The notes below the pieces were generated by a model, which saw only the letters and a program-made list of their open reading frames with translations, did no database searches and was not told where the DNA came from. From Lentzea aerocolonigenes (lineage in GTDB: Bacteria; Actinomycetota; Actinomycetes; Mycobacteriales; Pseudonocardiaceae), in assembly GCF_000974445.1 (NCBI RefSeq), contig NZ_BBOJ01000011.1, positions 124,001 to 188,000 on the forward strand: 64,000 nt of DNA, in the 5' to 3' direction. How positions within the stretch are numbered: the first letter of the stretch is position 1; each line of letters opens with the position of its first letter. The position numbers were made by a program, and so were the translations under genes. Below, piece by piece: positions 49,188-57,757 of the stretch.

Positions 49188-50345
49188 CTACTCGAAGATC
49201 CCGTAGCCCGCGACGGCGTGTGCCCGCACGCCGTCCATGTCGAGCTCCACACCGATGCCGGGGGTGTCGGGCAGCGTGATGTAGCCGTCCTTCACGATCG
49301 AGCCGCTTCCGTCGGGGGCGTGGACGTAGCTGTCCCACACCGCCCGTTCCTCCAGCGCGTGCCACTCCTGGACGTAGAAGTTGGGAATGGCCGCGCACTG
49401 GTGCGACGTCGCCATCGTGCCCAGCGGCGTCGACACCAGGTGCGGCGCGAACGGGACGTAGTGCAGCTCCGCGAGGTTGGCGATCTTCTTGGCCTCCGCC
49501 AGTCCACCGCACTTGGGCACGTCCGGCTCGATCACGTCCACGGCGCCGCGTTCGAGCAGTTCGCGGAAACCCCACCGCAGGTAGAGGTTCTCGCCCGCGC
49601 AGATCGGCGTGCGGGTCTGGTCCCGCACCCGCACCAGCGCGTCGACGTTCTCCGCCGGCAGCGGTTCCTCGAGCCACATCAGGTCGAAGGGTTCGAGCTC
49701 GCGCGAGATCCGGCACGCGCTCGGCACGTCGTAGCGCGCGTGCAGGTCGATGGCCAGGTCGACGTCCGGTCCGATCGCCTCGCGGACGGCGGCGACGCGC
49801 TCGACCATCGACCGCAGCTCCGCGGCGTTGATCGTGTGGTTGAAGTCGTCGAACTTGGCCGGGTGGCGCAGGTTGTCGACGTCGAACTTGATGGCGGTGA
49901 AGCCCTCGGCGACCATCCGCTGGGCCCGGTCCACGCACCCGGAGACCGAGCCCGCTGGGTCGTCGCCGTCGCCGCAGTCGGCGTAGAGGCGGATCCGGTC
50001 GCGGAACTTCCCGCCGAGCAGCCTGTACACCGGCTGCTCGGCGGCCTTTCCGGCGAGGTCCCACAGTGCGAGCTCGAGCCCGGACAGGGCGATCACGAAC
50101 ACCCCGCCCTGTGGTCCCGCGAAGACCCTGGCGCGGCGCAGTTTCTCCCAGCACCGCTCGACGTTGCGCGGGTCCTCGCCGATCAGCAGCGGGGCCAGAT
50201 AGTTGATCATTCCGACGACGCCGCCCGCGCCGGCGTCGGGATTGGCCTCGCCGAACCCGCTGAGGCCTTCGTCTGTGTCGATCCGGACCAGCGTGGCCTC
50301 ACCGTGGTAGGCGACCACTGCCGTGGTGACGTTCACGATCCGCAT
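49188..50345 (-). CDS. mandelate racemase/muconate lactonizing-type sugar acid dehydratase
   Basis: 385 residues of the enolase superfamily. The N-terminal capping domain runs to about 125 (VNVTTAVVAYHGEATLVRIDTDEGLSGFGEANPDA). The barrel has Lys in AIKFDVDN, metal ligands in DLAIDLHARYD, EEPLP and GENLYLRWG, and a late His in APHLVSTPLGTMA. Such enzymes remove water from aldonic or uronic-derived acids to 2-keto-3-deoxy acids. It is divergent from an FCD-GntR regulator that heads an ABC importer, which supports a sugar-acid catabolic role; the exact substrate is unknown. Confidence 0.9.
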   Translation of the reverse strand: MRIVNVTTAVVAYHGEATLVRIDTDEGLSGFGEANPDAGAGGVVGMINYLAPLLIGEDPRNVERCWEKLRRARVFAGPQGGVFVIALSGLELALWDLAGKAAEQPVYRLLGGKFRDRIRLYADCGDGDDPAGSVSGCVDRAQRMVAEGFTAIKFDVDNLRHPAKFDDFNHTINAAELRSMVERVAAVREAIGPDVDLAIDLHARYDVPSACRISRELEPFDLMWLEEPLPAENVDALVRVRDQTRTPICAGENLYLRWGFRELLERGAVDVIEPDVPKCGGLAEAKKIANLAELHYVPFAPHLVSTPLGTMATSHQCAAIPNFYVQEWHALEERAVWDSYVHAPDGSGSIVKDGYITLPDTPGIGVELDMDGVRAHAVAGYGIFE

Positions 50346-50398
50346 TGCTCTCCCGTCGCCGGGTGGTGCAGGTGAACGGACTCTGTCGCGATGTGTAA

Positions 50399-50435
50399 CT
50401 TGTCCTATAAGCTGATGACATGCAAAGGGGACAAG
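50399..50435. promoter_or_regulatory. candidate GntR operator in divergent region
   Basis: CTTGTCC (50399-50405) and GGACAAG (50429-50435) are matching inverted arms either side of the GntR start codon. An inner imperfect symmetry, CTTGTCCTATAAG, covers 50399-50411. The position between the divergent dehydratase and regulator genes suits FCD-GntR autoregulation, but the spacing is long. Confidence 0.35.
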
Positions 50436-51151
50436 AGTCTCCGGACGTTGTCAAGGTCCGCACTCTGCCGGTGCAGGTGGCCGCACACCTGACCCGGCGC
50501 ATCGTCAACGGCGAGATCTCCGACGGCCGGGGGCCGTCGGAGCTCGACATCGCGCGGGAGTTCGGGGTCTCCCGCGTGGTGGCGAGGGAGACGCTCAAAG
50601 TCCTCGCCTCGCTGGACATCGTCGACGTGGCGCAGGGTCGTCGCGTCGTCGTGCGCCCACCGGCGGAGTGGGACTACCTGAGCCCGTTGCTGATCGAGTG
50701 GCTGCCCGCCGAGGTCGTCGGCGAGCTGTTGCAGGAGCTCGACCAGATGCGGATGCTGCTCGAACCCGAGCTCGCCGCGATGGCCGCGGCCATCGTCACC
50801 GACGACACGCTGGACCGCCTGAGAGACGAGATCGGCCGGATGGCGGCGCTGGAGGGGGATCCCAACGCCTACCTCGAGGTCGACCACGAGTTCCACATGG
50901 AGATCTGCCGGGCGGCGAACAACCGCATCCTGGACCGGATCATGTACTCGGCCCGCTGGCTCGGCACGGCCAGCCGGCGCATCACCAACGAGGACTCGGA
51001 CGCGCTGTGCAAGGCCACCGCCGACCACACGGAGATCTACGAGGCGCTCGTGGCGCGTGACCCGGACCGGGCCCGCGCGGCGATGCGCAAACACCTGGCC
51101 AACAACTCTGCGCTCCTCGCGAAAAAGGGGCGGCGTACCAAGCGGCGCTAG
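50420..51151 (+). CDS. GntR-family regulator, FCD subfamily
   Basis: 243 residues. GntR winged helix at about 10-80 (LPVQVAAHLTRRIVNGEISDGRGPSELDIAREFGVSRVVARETLKVLASLDIVDV). The C-terminal FCD domain has the metal/ligand-binding residues in DHEFHMEICRAANN, DHTEIYEALVARD and MRKHLANN. FCD regulators respond to organic acids, fitting the divergent sugar acid dehydratase and the downstream importer. A basic tail GRRTKRR ends the protein. Confidence 0.93.
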   Translation: MQRGQESPDVVKVRTLPVQVAAHLTRRIVNGEISDGRGPSELDIAREFGVSRVVARETLKVLASLDIVDVAQGRRVVVRPPAEWDYLSPLLIEWLPAEVVGELLQELDQMRMLLEPELAAMAAAIVTDDTLDRLRDEIGRMAALEGDPNAYLEVDHEFHMEICRAANNRILDRIMYSARWLGTASRRITNEDSDALCKATADHTEIYEALVARDPDRARAAMRKHLANNSALLAKKGRRTKRR

Positions 51152-51289
51152 CGCTGTGCCGTGCACGAAGTTCGTCGGCTTCACCACATGAACGACCCGG
51201 CAGCGGGTGCACGTCCCGCTGTCCCGCCGGTTGCAACGTCGCCCCGTCGGCACGCGTCCGCTCGACCGGACGCGGGAGGAGTTGGTGTC

Positions 51290-52714
51290 ATGGAAGAGAA
51301 TTCGGACTTATCGCGACGCACCCTCATCCGGATGGGCGCGCTGGGCGTGCTCGGTCTCGCCGGCTGCGGGGGAGGCGGACCCACCACACCGCAGGTGGAT
51401 GTCCAGGTGCCGCAGGCCCTGCTCGACCAGGCGGCCCCGCTGCGCGGCGGATCGGTCGGGATGCTGTCGCAGAAGCTGTACTCGGAGAGCGCGAACAAGG
51501 CGCTGGACAAGTCGCTGCAGGTCTTCGCGCAGGCCACAGGCACCACGGTCCGCAACGACCTGGTCTCCGGTGACGCGGGCGACATGGTCGCGAAGATGGA
51601 CGCCGAGGTGAAAGCGGGCACCAGCCGCGACTTCGCCTTCGTGAGCGATCGGCGGTTCGTCGGGCAGCTGCACAACCTCGGCGCCCTCACCGACGTCACC
51701 GACGTGGTGGAGGAGATGCGCAAGCTCTACGGGGAGCCCGCGACGGAGGCGACCAACTACTGCGTGTTCGGCGGGCGCTGGTTCGCGATCCCGTACCACT
51801 TCATCGCGTCCGCCATGTACCTGCGCAAGGACTGGTACCAGGAGAAGGGCCTGCCGCTCAAGCCGCACTACACGTGGGAAGAGTTGCGCGACAACGCTTT
51901 GGAGGTCTCCGACCCGGCGAAGAAGCGCTTCGGCTGGGGGCTCACGGTGAACCGCTCGGGCGACGCCAACGGGTTCATCGGGAACGTCATCAACACCTAC
52001 GGCGGGGCGATCGCGGACAACACCGGTACGAAGGTGGTGTTCAACTCACCTGAGACCGTCGCCGCCGTCACATTCATCGGCGACATCTACACGAACCCCA
52101 AGTACACGCCGATGCTGCCGCCGGGGATCGGCAGCTGGACCGACTCGAGCAACAACGAGAACTGGCTCGCCCAGATCCTGGGGCTCACGCTCAACCAGTT
52201 CAGCGTCTACGCCGACTCGAAGACCAAGAACAACCCGGTCTACGGCAACACCCACCCGTTCAACGGCGCCACCGGACCCGCGATCGACAAGCCGCTCGCG
52301 TTCGGCGAGTCCAACTCGTTCGTCGTGTTCAAGGGCGCGAAGAACCCCGACCTCGCCAAGCTGGTGGCGAAGTACATGGTCAGCGGGACCGCGCTGCTCG
52401 GTGTCGCGAAGGGAGCGCCGTGCCTGGTGAATCCCTCGTGGGACAAGGTGTGGGACTCCGACCCGTACTACACCAGCGGTGACCCGGCCTTCCCCGCACT
52501 GCGGGAGCAGACCCGCGCACCGCTCCCGATGACCACCAAGACCGGCTTCAAGTTCCCCCAGGCGCCGAGCCCGGGAGATCAGGCCGCCACCGCCGCCTAC
52601 GTGCTGACCGACATGATGCAGTCGGTCATCCAGGGGACCAAACCGGCGGACGCGGTCGCCGCGACCCACGCCCGGATCGTCCAGATCTTCGAGCAGCAGG
52701 GCTACAAGCAGTGA
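51290..52714 (+). CDS. sugar-type ABC transporter substrate-binding lipoprotein (Tat)
   Basis: 474 residues from the ATG at 51290; GGGAGGAG lies upstream. The N-terminus combines a Tat motif (SRRTLIR at 8-14) with a lipobox (LAGC, Cys26), so it should be exported folded and lipidated. The SBP_bac_1 fold shows YLRKDWYQEKGLPLKPHYTWEELRDNALE, FGESNSFVVFKGAKNPDLAKLVAKYM. It should bind a sugar or sugar acid for the fused permease, whose start overlaps its stop by four bases. The ATPase is not in this operon and is probably a shared MsiK-type subunit. Confidence 0.9.
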   Translation: MEENSDLSRRTLIRMGALGVLGLAGCGGGGPTTPQVDVQVPQALLDQAAPLRGGSVGMLSQKLYSESANKALDKSLQVFAQATGTTVRNDLVSGDAGDMVAKMDAEVKAGTSRDFAFVSDRRFVGQLHNLGALTDVTDVVEEMRKLYGEPATEATNYCVFGGRWFAIPYHFIASAMYLRKDWYQEKGLPLKPHYTWEELRDNALEVSDPAKKRFGWGLTVNRSGDANGFIGNVINTYGGAIADNTGTKVVFNSPETVAAVTFIGDIYTNPKYTPMLPPGIGSWTDSSNNENWLAQILGLTLNQFSVYADSKTKNNPVYGNTHPFNGATGPAIDKPLAFGESNSFVVFKGAKNPDLAKLVAKYMVSGTALLGVAKGAPCLVNPSWDKVWDSDPYYTSGDPAFPALREQTRAPLPMTTKTGFKFPQAPSPGDQAATAAYVLTDMMQSVIQGTKPADAVAATHARIVQIFEQQGYKQ

Positions 52715-54720
52715 CGGACCTGCGCACCCGGCCGGCGCCGGTCCGTCCGGCGCCGCGCCCGGTGCCCTCGCTCAGTCCGTCGCAACGGCTGCTCGGACGC
52801 GACTGGCGCCTGGCCGCGATGTTCGTCGGGCCGACGCTGGTGCTGGTCGCGGCCTTGATCCTGTTCCCGATCGTGGACTCGGTCGTCACCAGCACCACGG
52901 AACGCCACGGCGCCGAGACGGTTTTCGTGGGGCTGGACAACTACGCCGCTCTCATCGGCGACACGTTGTTCCACAAAGGAGTCCTGAACTCGTTCGTCTT
53001 CACCGCGTACGCCGAGATCTTCAAGGTGACCCTCGGCCTCATCGCGGCGTTGATGCTGCACCACATGCGCCGCGGCAGGGCGATCGTCGCCGGGGTGATC
53101 CTGCTGCCGTGGGTGGTGCCGACCGTCGTCACGGCCTTCACCTGGCGGTCCCTGTTCGACCCGATCTTCGGCAGCGTCAACACCTTGCTGACCGATTCCG
53201 GCATCGGGCCGTTTCTCGCCACGATCGGGCTGGTCGACCGGTGGCCGGCGGAGTGGCTGTCCGATCCCGCGCTCGCGATGCCGTCGGTCATCCTGGTCAA
53301 CGTCTGGAAGGGCATCCCGTTCTTCACGGTGACGTTCCTCGCCGGGCTCAAAGCGATCGACAGCCACCTCTACGAGGCGGCGATGGTGGACGGCGCCTCG
53401 CCGTGGCAACGGTTCCTGCACATCACGTTGCCAGGACTGCGTCACGTCATGATCGTGACGGTGCTGCTGTCGTCGATCTGGACGTTCAACAACTTCGACC
53501 TGATCTGGCTGATGACCCAGGGCGGGCCGGGTGACGCCACCGCGCCGTACGTGATGGTGGCGTACTCGAAGGCGATCCAGCAGTTGCAACTGGGCGCAGG
53601 CGCCGCGGTGACGCTGGTGATGCTGCCGATCATCGCCGTGCTCGTGGTGATTCTCGTGCGGATGATGCGCCGCAACGACCTCCCCGGCGCGAGTGACCTG
53701 GGGCGCAGGCGGTTGAGTCCCGCCCAGCGCCGAGCGCTGCCGTGGGTGATCGTCGTGCTGTCGGCGCTCGTGCTGGTCTGGGCGTCGCCGCACATCGTGT
53801 GGAAGGCCGCGCTCGTGCTGGGCGTGTTCGTGGTGGTCGCGGCCGCGGTCGGACGCCTCGTCTCCGTGCTCGCCGCACGCGGCAACCGGCTGGCCGCACG
53901 CGTGGTCGGCGGCACCAGTTCGGGCATCGCGCTCTTGGGACTGCTGGGTTTCGTGCTCGCGCCGTTGTACTGGATGACGGTCACGGCCTTCAAGTCCGAC
54001 GACCAGATCGTGGCGCGCACCGACGACCTGTGGCCGACCCCGTGGACCACCGAGCAGTTCACGAACCTGTTCACGGGCAGGGCGTTCGGCACCTGGTACC
54101 TCAACACGATCCTCGTGTCGGTGGCGTCCACGGTGATCGCCCTGATCTGCGCGGCACTCGCGGGCTACGCGTTGGCGCGCTTGAGGTTCCGGGGTTCGGA
54201 GAGCTTCACGGTGACGATCCTGCTCACCTACGTGATGCCGGGCGCACTGCTGTTCATCCCGCTGTACCAGATGATGAGCGGGATCGGCCTCAACGACTCC
54301 TTGTGGTCGCTCGTGCTGGCCTACCCGACGTTCACGCTGCCGTTCGCGACGTGGCTGCTCGTCGGTTACTTCAAGTCGATCCCGGCGGACCTCGAGGAGG
54401 CCGCGCTGGTCGACGGCTGCACGAGGTTCGGCGCGTTCCTGCGAATCGTTCTGCCGCTGGCGAAACCGGGCCTGCTCGCGGTCGCGCTCTTCACGCTCAC
54501 CAACGCGTGGAACGAGTTCCTGTTCGCGTTCGTGTTCATCACCAAGGACGACTACAAGACGCTGCCCGTCGGCATGCAGTCGATGATCTTCGGTGACGTC
54601 GTGCCGCAGGGACAGCTGGCCGCGGCCTCGCTGCTGATCAGCATTCCGGTCGTGACGATGTACGCGTTCGGGCAGCGCTTCCTGACCGAGGGCCTCACTG
54701 CGGGGGCGGTGAAGGGGTGA
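52711..54720 (+). CDS. fused MalF-MalG-type ABC permease
   Basis: 669 residues from a GTG overlapping the binding-protein stop. It contains two complete permease halves. The first (about 30-320) is MalF-like with EAA loop EAAMVDGASPWQRFLHITLP at 222-241. The second (about 400-669) is MalG-like with EAALVDGCTRFGAFLRIVLP near 566. The joint (about 340-390) holds two extra hydrophobic segments (WVIVVLSALVLVWA, AALVLGVFVVVAAAV). Normal MalF and MalG are separate proteins of about 300 residues. One chain should form the whole pore for a sugar or sugar acid. Confidence 0.92.
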   Translation: MTDLRTRPAPVRPAPRPVPSLSPSQRLLGRDWRLAAMFVGPTLVLVAALILFPIVDSVVTSTTERHGAETVFVGLDNYAALIGDTLFHKGVLNSFVFTAYAEIFKVTLGLIAALMLHHMRRGRAIVAGVILLPWVVPTVVTAFTWRSLFDPIFGSVNTLLTDSGIGPFLATIGLVDRWPAEWLSDPALAMPSVILVNVWKGIPFFTVTFLAGLKAIDSHLYEAAMVDGASPWQRFLHITLPGLRHVMIVTVLLSSIWTFNNFDLIWLMTQGGPGDATAPYVMVAYSKAIQQLQLGAGAAVTLVMLPIIAVLVVILVRMMRRNDLPGASDLGRRRLSPAQRRALPWVIVVLSALVLVWASPHIVWKAALVLGVFVVVAAAVGRLVSVLAARGNRLAARVVGGTSSGIALLGLLGFVLAPLYWMTVTAFKSDDQIVARTDDLWPTPWTTEQFTNLFTGRAFGTWYLNTILVSVASTVIALICAALAGYALARLRFRGSESFTVTILLTYVMPGALLFIPLYQMMSGIGLNDSLWSLVLAYPTFTLPFATWLLVGYFKSIPADLEEAALVDGCTRFGAFLRIVLPLAKPGLLAVALFTLTNAWNEFLFAFVFITKDDYKTLPVGMQSMIFGDVVPQGQLAAASLLISIPVVTMYAFGQRFLTEGLTAGAVKG

Positions 54721-54721
54721 G

Positions 54722-54755
54722 CTGGTGCCGCAACCGGGGAGGGTTGCGGCACCAG
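54722..54755. terminator. bidirectional hairpin terminator
   Basis: CTGGTGCCGCAACC (54722-54735) and GGTTGCGGCACCAG (54742-54755) form a perfect 14-bp stem with a GGGGAG loop. It begins right after the permease stop and precedes the end of the convergent RraA-like gene, so it can stop transcripts from both sides. Confidence 0.82.
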
Positions 54756-54770
54756 TGCCCGTACAGGCAA

Positions 54771-55511
54771 CTAGCCCTTGCCCTGCTCGGCACGCCACCG
54801 CTCGTAGTCGGGCCGGGCTTCCTCGGACAGCGGGTAGTACCGCCGCAGGTCGCCGCCCTCGGCCAGCCGGATCCGGGAGAACTCCTCCCACTCCGCGTGT
54901 TCCTGGGCGACGGCGACCAGCGCGGGCGCGAGCTTGACCGGCACCACGACCGCCCCGTCGTCGTCGGCGACGACGATGTCGCCGGGCTCGACGAGCGTGC
55001 CGCCGCACGCCACCGGCACGTTCACGGCGGTCGGGACGATGCCGGTCTGGGCGTGGTAGTTCGGTGTGGCGCCCCGGATCCACAGTCCGAGACCGAGTTT
55101 CTTGGCCTCGCCGACGTCGCGCAGGCACCCGTCGACCACCACGCCGACACCGCCACGGCCCTTGAAGTAGGTCAGCATCATCTCGCCGAACACGCCGCTG
55201 CTCATGTCACCGCGCGCGTCCACGACGATCATGTCGCCGGCCTGCGCGTGGTACATCACGTGCCGGTGCAACTGCTTCTCGGGCTCGGCGTACTCGTCGT
55301 CGGGGTAGAGGTCCTCCCGCTTCGGCAGGAACTGCAGCGTCAGCGCGGGCCCGGCCACCCGCGTCCCCGGCGTCACCGTGGTCGGCCCGCTGATGAACGC
55401 GCTGCGGATGCCCATGCGACTGAGCTCGGCGCTGGCCGTCGCGCTGCCGAGCGCCGCGAGGGCGGTGCTGAGTTCTGCTGGCGGGCGAACGATGTCGTGC
55501 GTCTCGACCAC
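54771..55511 (-). CDS. RraA-like family protein (aldolase/demethylmenaquinone methyltransferase-like)
   Basis: 246 residues from the GTG at 55511, which has GAGGGAG upstream. RraA-fold features: TVTPGTRVAGPALTLQ, GDMIVVDARGDMSSGVFGEMM, GVGVVVDGCLRDV (the metal-site GxxxDGxxRD), and VEPGDIVVADDDGAVVVP. Members act as 4-hydroxy-4-methyl-2-oxoglutarate or oxaloacetate-type aldolases. Beside a sugar acid dehydratase and importer it could cleave or process the keto-deoxy acid product (inference). It is convergent with the permease gene across a strong terminator. Confidence 0.88.
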   Translation of the reverse strand: MVETHDIVRPPAELSTALAALGSATASAELSRMGIRSAFISGPTTVTPGTRVAGPALTLQFLPKREDLYPDDEYAEPEKQLHRHVMYHAQAGDMIVVDARGDMSSGVFGEMMLTYFKGRGGVGVVVDGCLRDVGEAKKLGLGLWIRGATPNYHAQTGIVPTAVNVPVACGGTLVEPGDIVVADDDGAVVVPVKLAPALVAVAQEHAEWEEFSRIRLAEGGDLRRYYPLSEEARPDYERWRAEQGKG

Positions 55512-55979
55512 GTCGGTAGCTCCCTCGGATTCGCGATGACCGCCGGTGAACTCGATGAGACCTCGGCTCGAGCCTAGTGCAGACAACCGTTCTGCGGCGG
55601 CAGGAAATCGTCAACAACTGCCGAGGTGACAATCCGGCGGCACAGAATGACTGAAAAGTGCGCGAAGTTTGTGAGTTCATGCGCTATTGGCCAGGTTGAT
55701 CATCGCCCCGCGGGCGCCGCGGCTGTTCGGTTCCCCAGCAAGAGGTGCAGCTACCTCGACCGACCGGCTCAGTCCCGCCGCAACGTCAAGAGGTGCCGAC
55801 CCTCTCGGCTTTCTCATTCGACGAATTCGATTGCCGGCTGCTTGACGGTGCGGGTGAACGCTGTTAGGACTGTTTGCTGGGAGCGTTCCCAGGGCGTTTG
55901 TCCTCCACTCCGGCAGTGATCACCGGCCGGACATCCGATGTGTTCCGATCCTGAACGAGAACCGCTTCGTGGAGATGTC
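55512..55979. other. 468-bp divergent intergenic region
   Basis: No coding frame is credible here. The stretch holds the promoters of the RraA-like gene and of the GH30 gene. The left part (55570-55680) is comparatively AT-rich (aaatcgtcaacaa, gaaaagtgcgcgaag). The CebR-like box lies at 55878-55891. Confidence 0.6.
55878..55891. promoter_or_regulatory. CebR-like operator, one mismatch
   Basis: TGGGAGCGTTCCCA differs by one base from the perfect CebR palindrome at 45217-45230. It lies 88 bp upstream of the GH30 start, a position suited to repression of a glucuronoxylanase gene. Confidence 0.78.
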
Positions 55980-57239
55980 ATGACAGAGCACTCAGAAGAC
56001 GCGGGTTCGCATCCTTTACGCCGGCGGACGTTGCTCGCGGCGGGCGTCGCGCTACCGGCCCTGGCGGTGGGGATACCGGCTGCCGCGGCCACCTCGGTGG
56101 TCGTCGAGCCGTCGAACGTGCAGCAGACGATCCTCGGCTTCGGCGGCATGAACCACACCGTGTGGATCAGCGACCTCACCGCGGCACAGCGGGAAACGGC
56201 GTTCGGCAACGGTGCGGGGCAGCTCGGGTTCACCGTTCTGCGCATCCCCGTGCACGAGGACCGGGCCAACTGGAGTCGCGAGGTCGCCACGGCGAAGCGC
56301 GCGGTCCAGCTCGGGGCCAAGGTCATCGCCTCGCCGTGGAATCCGCCCGCCTCGATGACCGAGACGTTCTCCGGCGGCAAGCGGCTGCGCTACGCCTCCT
56401 ACGGGGCTTATGCGCAGCACCTCAACGACTTCGTCGCGTTCATGGCGAACAACGGGGTGAACCTGTACGGGATCTCGGTCCAGAACGAGCCGGACTACGC
56501 GCAGGAGTGGACGGCGTGGACGTCCGGTGAGATCGTCAGGTTCCTGCGCGAGAACGCGGGCGCGATCAACACCAGGGTCATCGCTCCCGAGTCGTTCCAG
56601 TACCGCAAGAACCTCTCCGATCCCATTCTCAACGACGGTGCCGCGCTGGCGAACGTGGACATCATCGGCGCGCACCTCTACGGCACCCGCACCGCGGACT
56701 TCCCCTACCCGCTCTTCCAGCAGAAGGGCGGCGGCAAAGAGCTCTGGATGACCGAGGTCTACCACCCCAACAGCACCGACTCCGCCGATCTGTGGCCGCA
56801 GGCGCTCGATGTCGGCGAGCACATCCACCGCGCGCTGGTGGACGGCCGCTTCCAGACTTACGTGTGGTGGTACATCCGCCGCTCGTACGGGCCGATGCGG
56901 GAGGACGGGCAGATCAGCAAGCGCGGCGCCAACATGGCGCACTTCTCGAAGTGGGTTCGTCCCGGTTACTCGCGCATCACCGCGACCGCGAACCCGCAGG
57001 CGAACGTCTACATCTCGGCGTACAAGAGCGGGTCCAGGATCGTGATCGTCGCCATCAACAAGAACACGTCGCCGGTCGACCACGTGGTCACCGTCCGGGA
57101 CGTCGGTTCCGCGGCCGGCACCAGCTGGTTGACGAGTGCGAGCGCGAACCTGGCGCGCTCCAACGACTTCACGGTGTCGAACGGAACGTTCAACACCCAG
57201 TTGCCTGCCCGCAGCATCAAGACGTTCGTCCTGAACTGA
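55980..57239 (+). CDS. secreted GH30 glucuronoxylanase (subfamily 8-like)
   Basis: 419 residues from the ATG at 55980, GGAGAT upstream. The N-terminus has a Tat-like twin/triple Arg motif (LRRRTLLAAG) and cleavage near AAA (about 38). GH30 landmarks: ILGFGGMNHTVW, LRIPVHEDRANW, ASPWNPPASMTE, acid/base E170 (VQNEPDY) and nucleophile E259 (WMTEVYHP). WWYIRRSYGPMREDGQISKRG is the subfamily 8 segment that recognises methylglucuronic acid. A C-terminal beta-sandwich completes it. The enzyme should cut glucuronoxylan at points set by glucuronate side chains. It lies downstream of a CebR-like box. Confidence 0.92.
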   Translation: MTEHSEDAGSHPLRRRTLLAAGVALPALAVGIPAAAATSVVVEPSNVQQTILGFGGMNHTVWISDLTAAQRETAFGNGAGQLGFTVLRIPVHEDRANWSREVATAKRAVQLGAKVIASPWNPPASMTETFSGGKRLRYASYGAYAQHLNDFVAFMANNGVNLYGISVQNEPDYAQEWTAWTSGEIVRFLRENAGAINTRVIAPESFQYRKNLSDPILNDGAALANVDIIGAHLYGTRTADFPYPLFQQKGGGKELWMTEVYHPNSTDSADLWPQALDVGEHIHRALVDGRFQTYVWWYIRRSYGPMREDGQISKRGANMAHFSKWVRPGYSRITATANPQANVYISAYKSGSRIVIVAINKNTSPVDHVVTVRDVGSAAGTSWLTSASANLARSNDFTVSNGTFNTQLPARSIKTFVLN

Positions 57240-57271
57240 GTCGTCCGGCAACTGTGCAGGGGTTCCCCGCA

Positions 57272-57306
57272 GGCTGCACGCGCCGTCGAGGCGGGTGCGT
57301 GCAGCC
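57272..57306. terminator. hairpin after GH30 gene
   Basis: GGCTGCACGC (57272-57281) pairs with GCGTGCAGCC (57297-57306), a perfect 10-bp stem with a 15-base loop, 33 bp after the GH30 stop. There is no T-tract; strong stems of this kind commonly terminate transcription in actinomycetes. Confidence 0.55.
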
Positions 57307-57459
57307 GATCCGCGGGGACAGGTGCCCGATCTGCCCGTCCGGCAGCCCCGCGTTGGGCCGTACGGCGGAATCCACTCCGTTTCGCTGTTCCTGCGCTCTT
57401 GGCAGGGCACCGGGACAGGTGCGATGGTGTGCGGAGCACGGCAGACCAGGAGGCCCGCA

Positions 57460-57747
57460 ATGGCGCTGGCAGACCACGAGCAACGCGAGCTGGACGAGAT
57501 CGAGCAGCGCTTGTCCCTGGAGGACCCGAGGCTCGCCGCCAAACTCACCCGGCCGTCCGCGCTGGCCTCCGTGTCCAACCGGGCGCTGCGGGTGCTCGGT
57601 GTGTTCGCCGTCTACCTCTGCGGGCTGCTGGCCGTGATGGCAGGGGTGACGTGGTCGTCGGTTCCGCTGATCGCGCTCGGGGCTCTCTCGTGCGTGAGCG
57701 TGTTCGCGGGCTTGTTCGTGCACGCGTGGCGCAAACGCCGCGACTGA
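57460..57747 (+). CDS. DUF3040 membrane protein
   Basis: 95 residues from the ATG at 57460 with CCAGGAGG upstream. The N-terminal ALADHEQRELDEIEQRLSLEDPRLAAKL is the DUF3040 signature. Two membrane helices follow at about 42-62 and 66-86, and a short basic tail HAWRKRRD. It is a small actinobacterial membrane protein of unknown function. It is convergent with tatA, with only 10 bp between the stops. Confidence 0.9.
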   Translation: MALADHEQRELDEIEQRLSLEDPRLAAKLTRPSALASVSNRALRVLGVFAVYLCGLLAVMAGVTWSSVPLIALGALSCVSVFAGLFVHAWRKRRD

Positions 57748-57757
57748 CTCTCGGCTC

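Noticed and set aside
52702..55128. 808-codon minus-strand frame opposite the fused permease
   Set aside because: It consists of long His/Arg/Gln/Asp-rich runs created by antisense of membrane-protein codons and has no recognisable domain.
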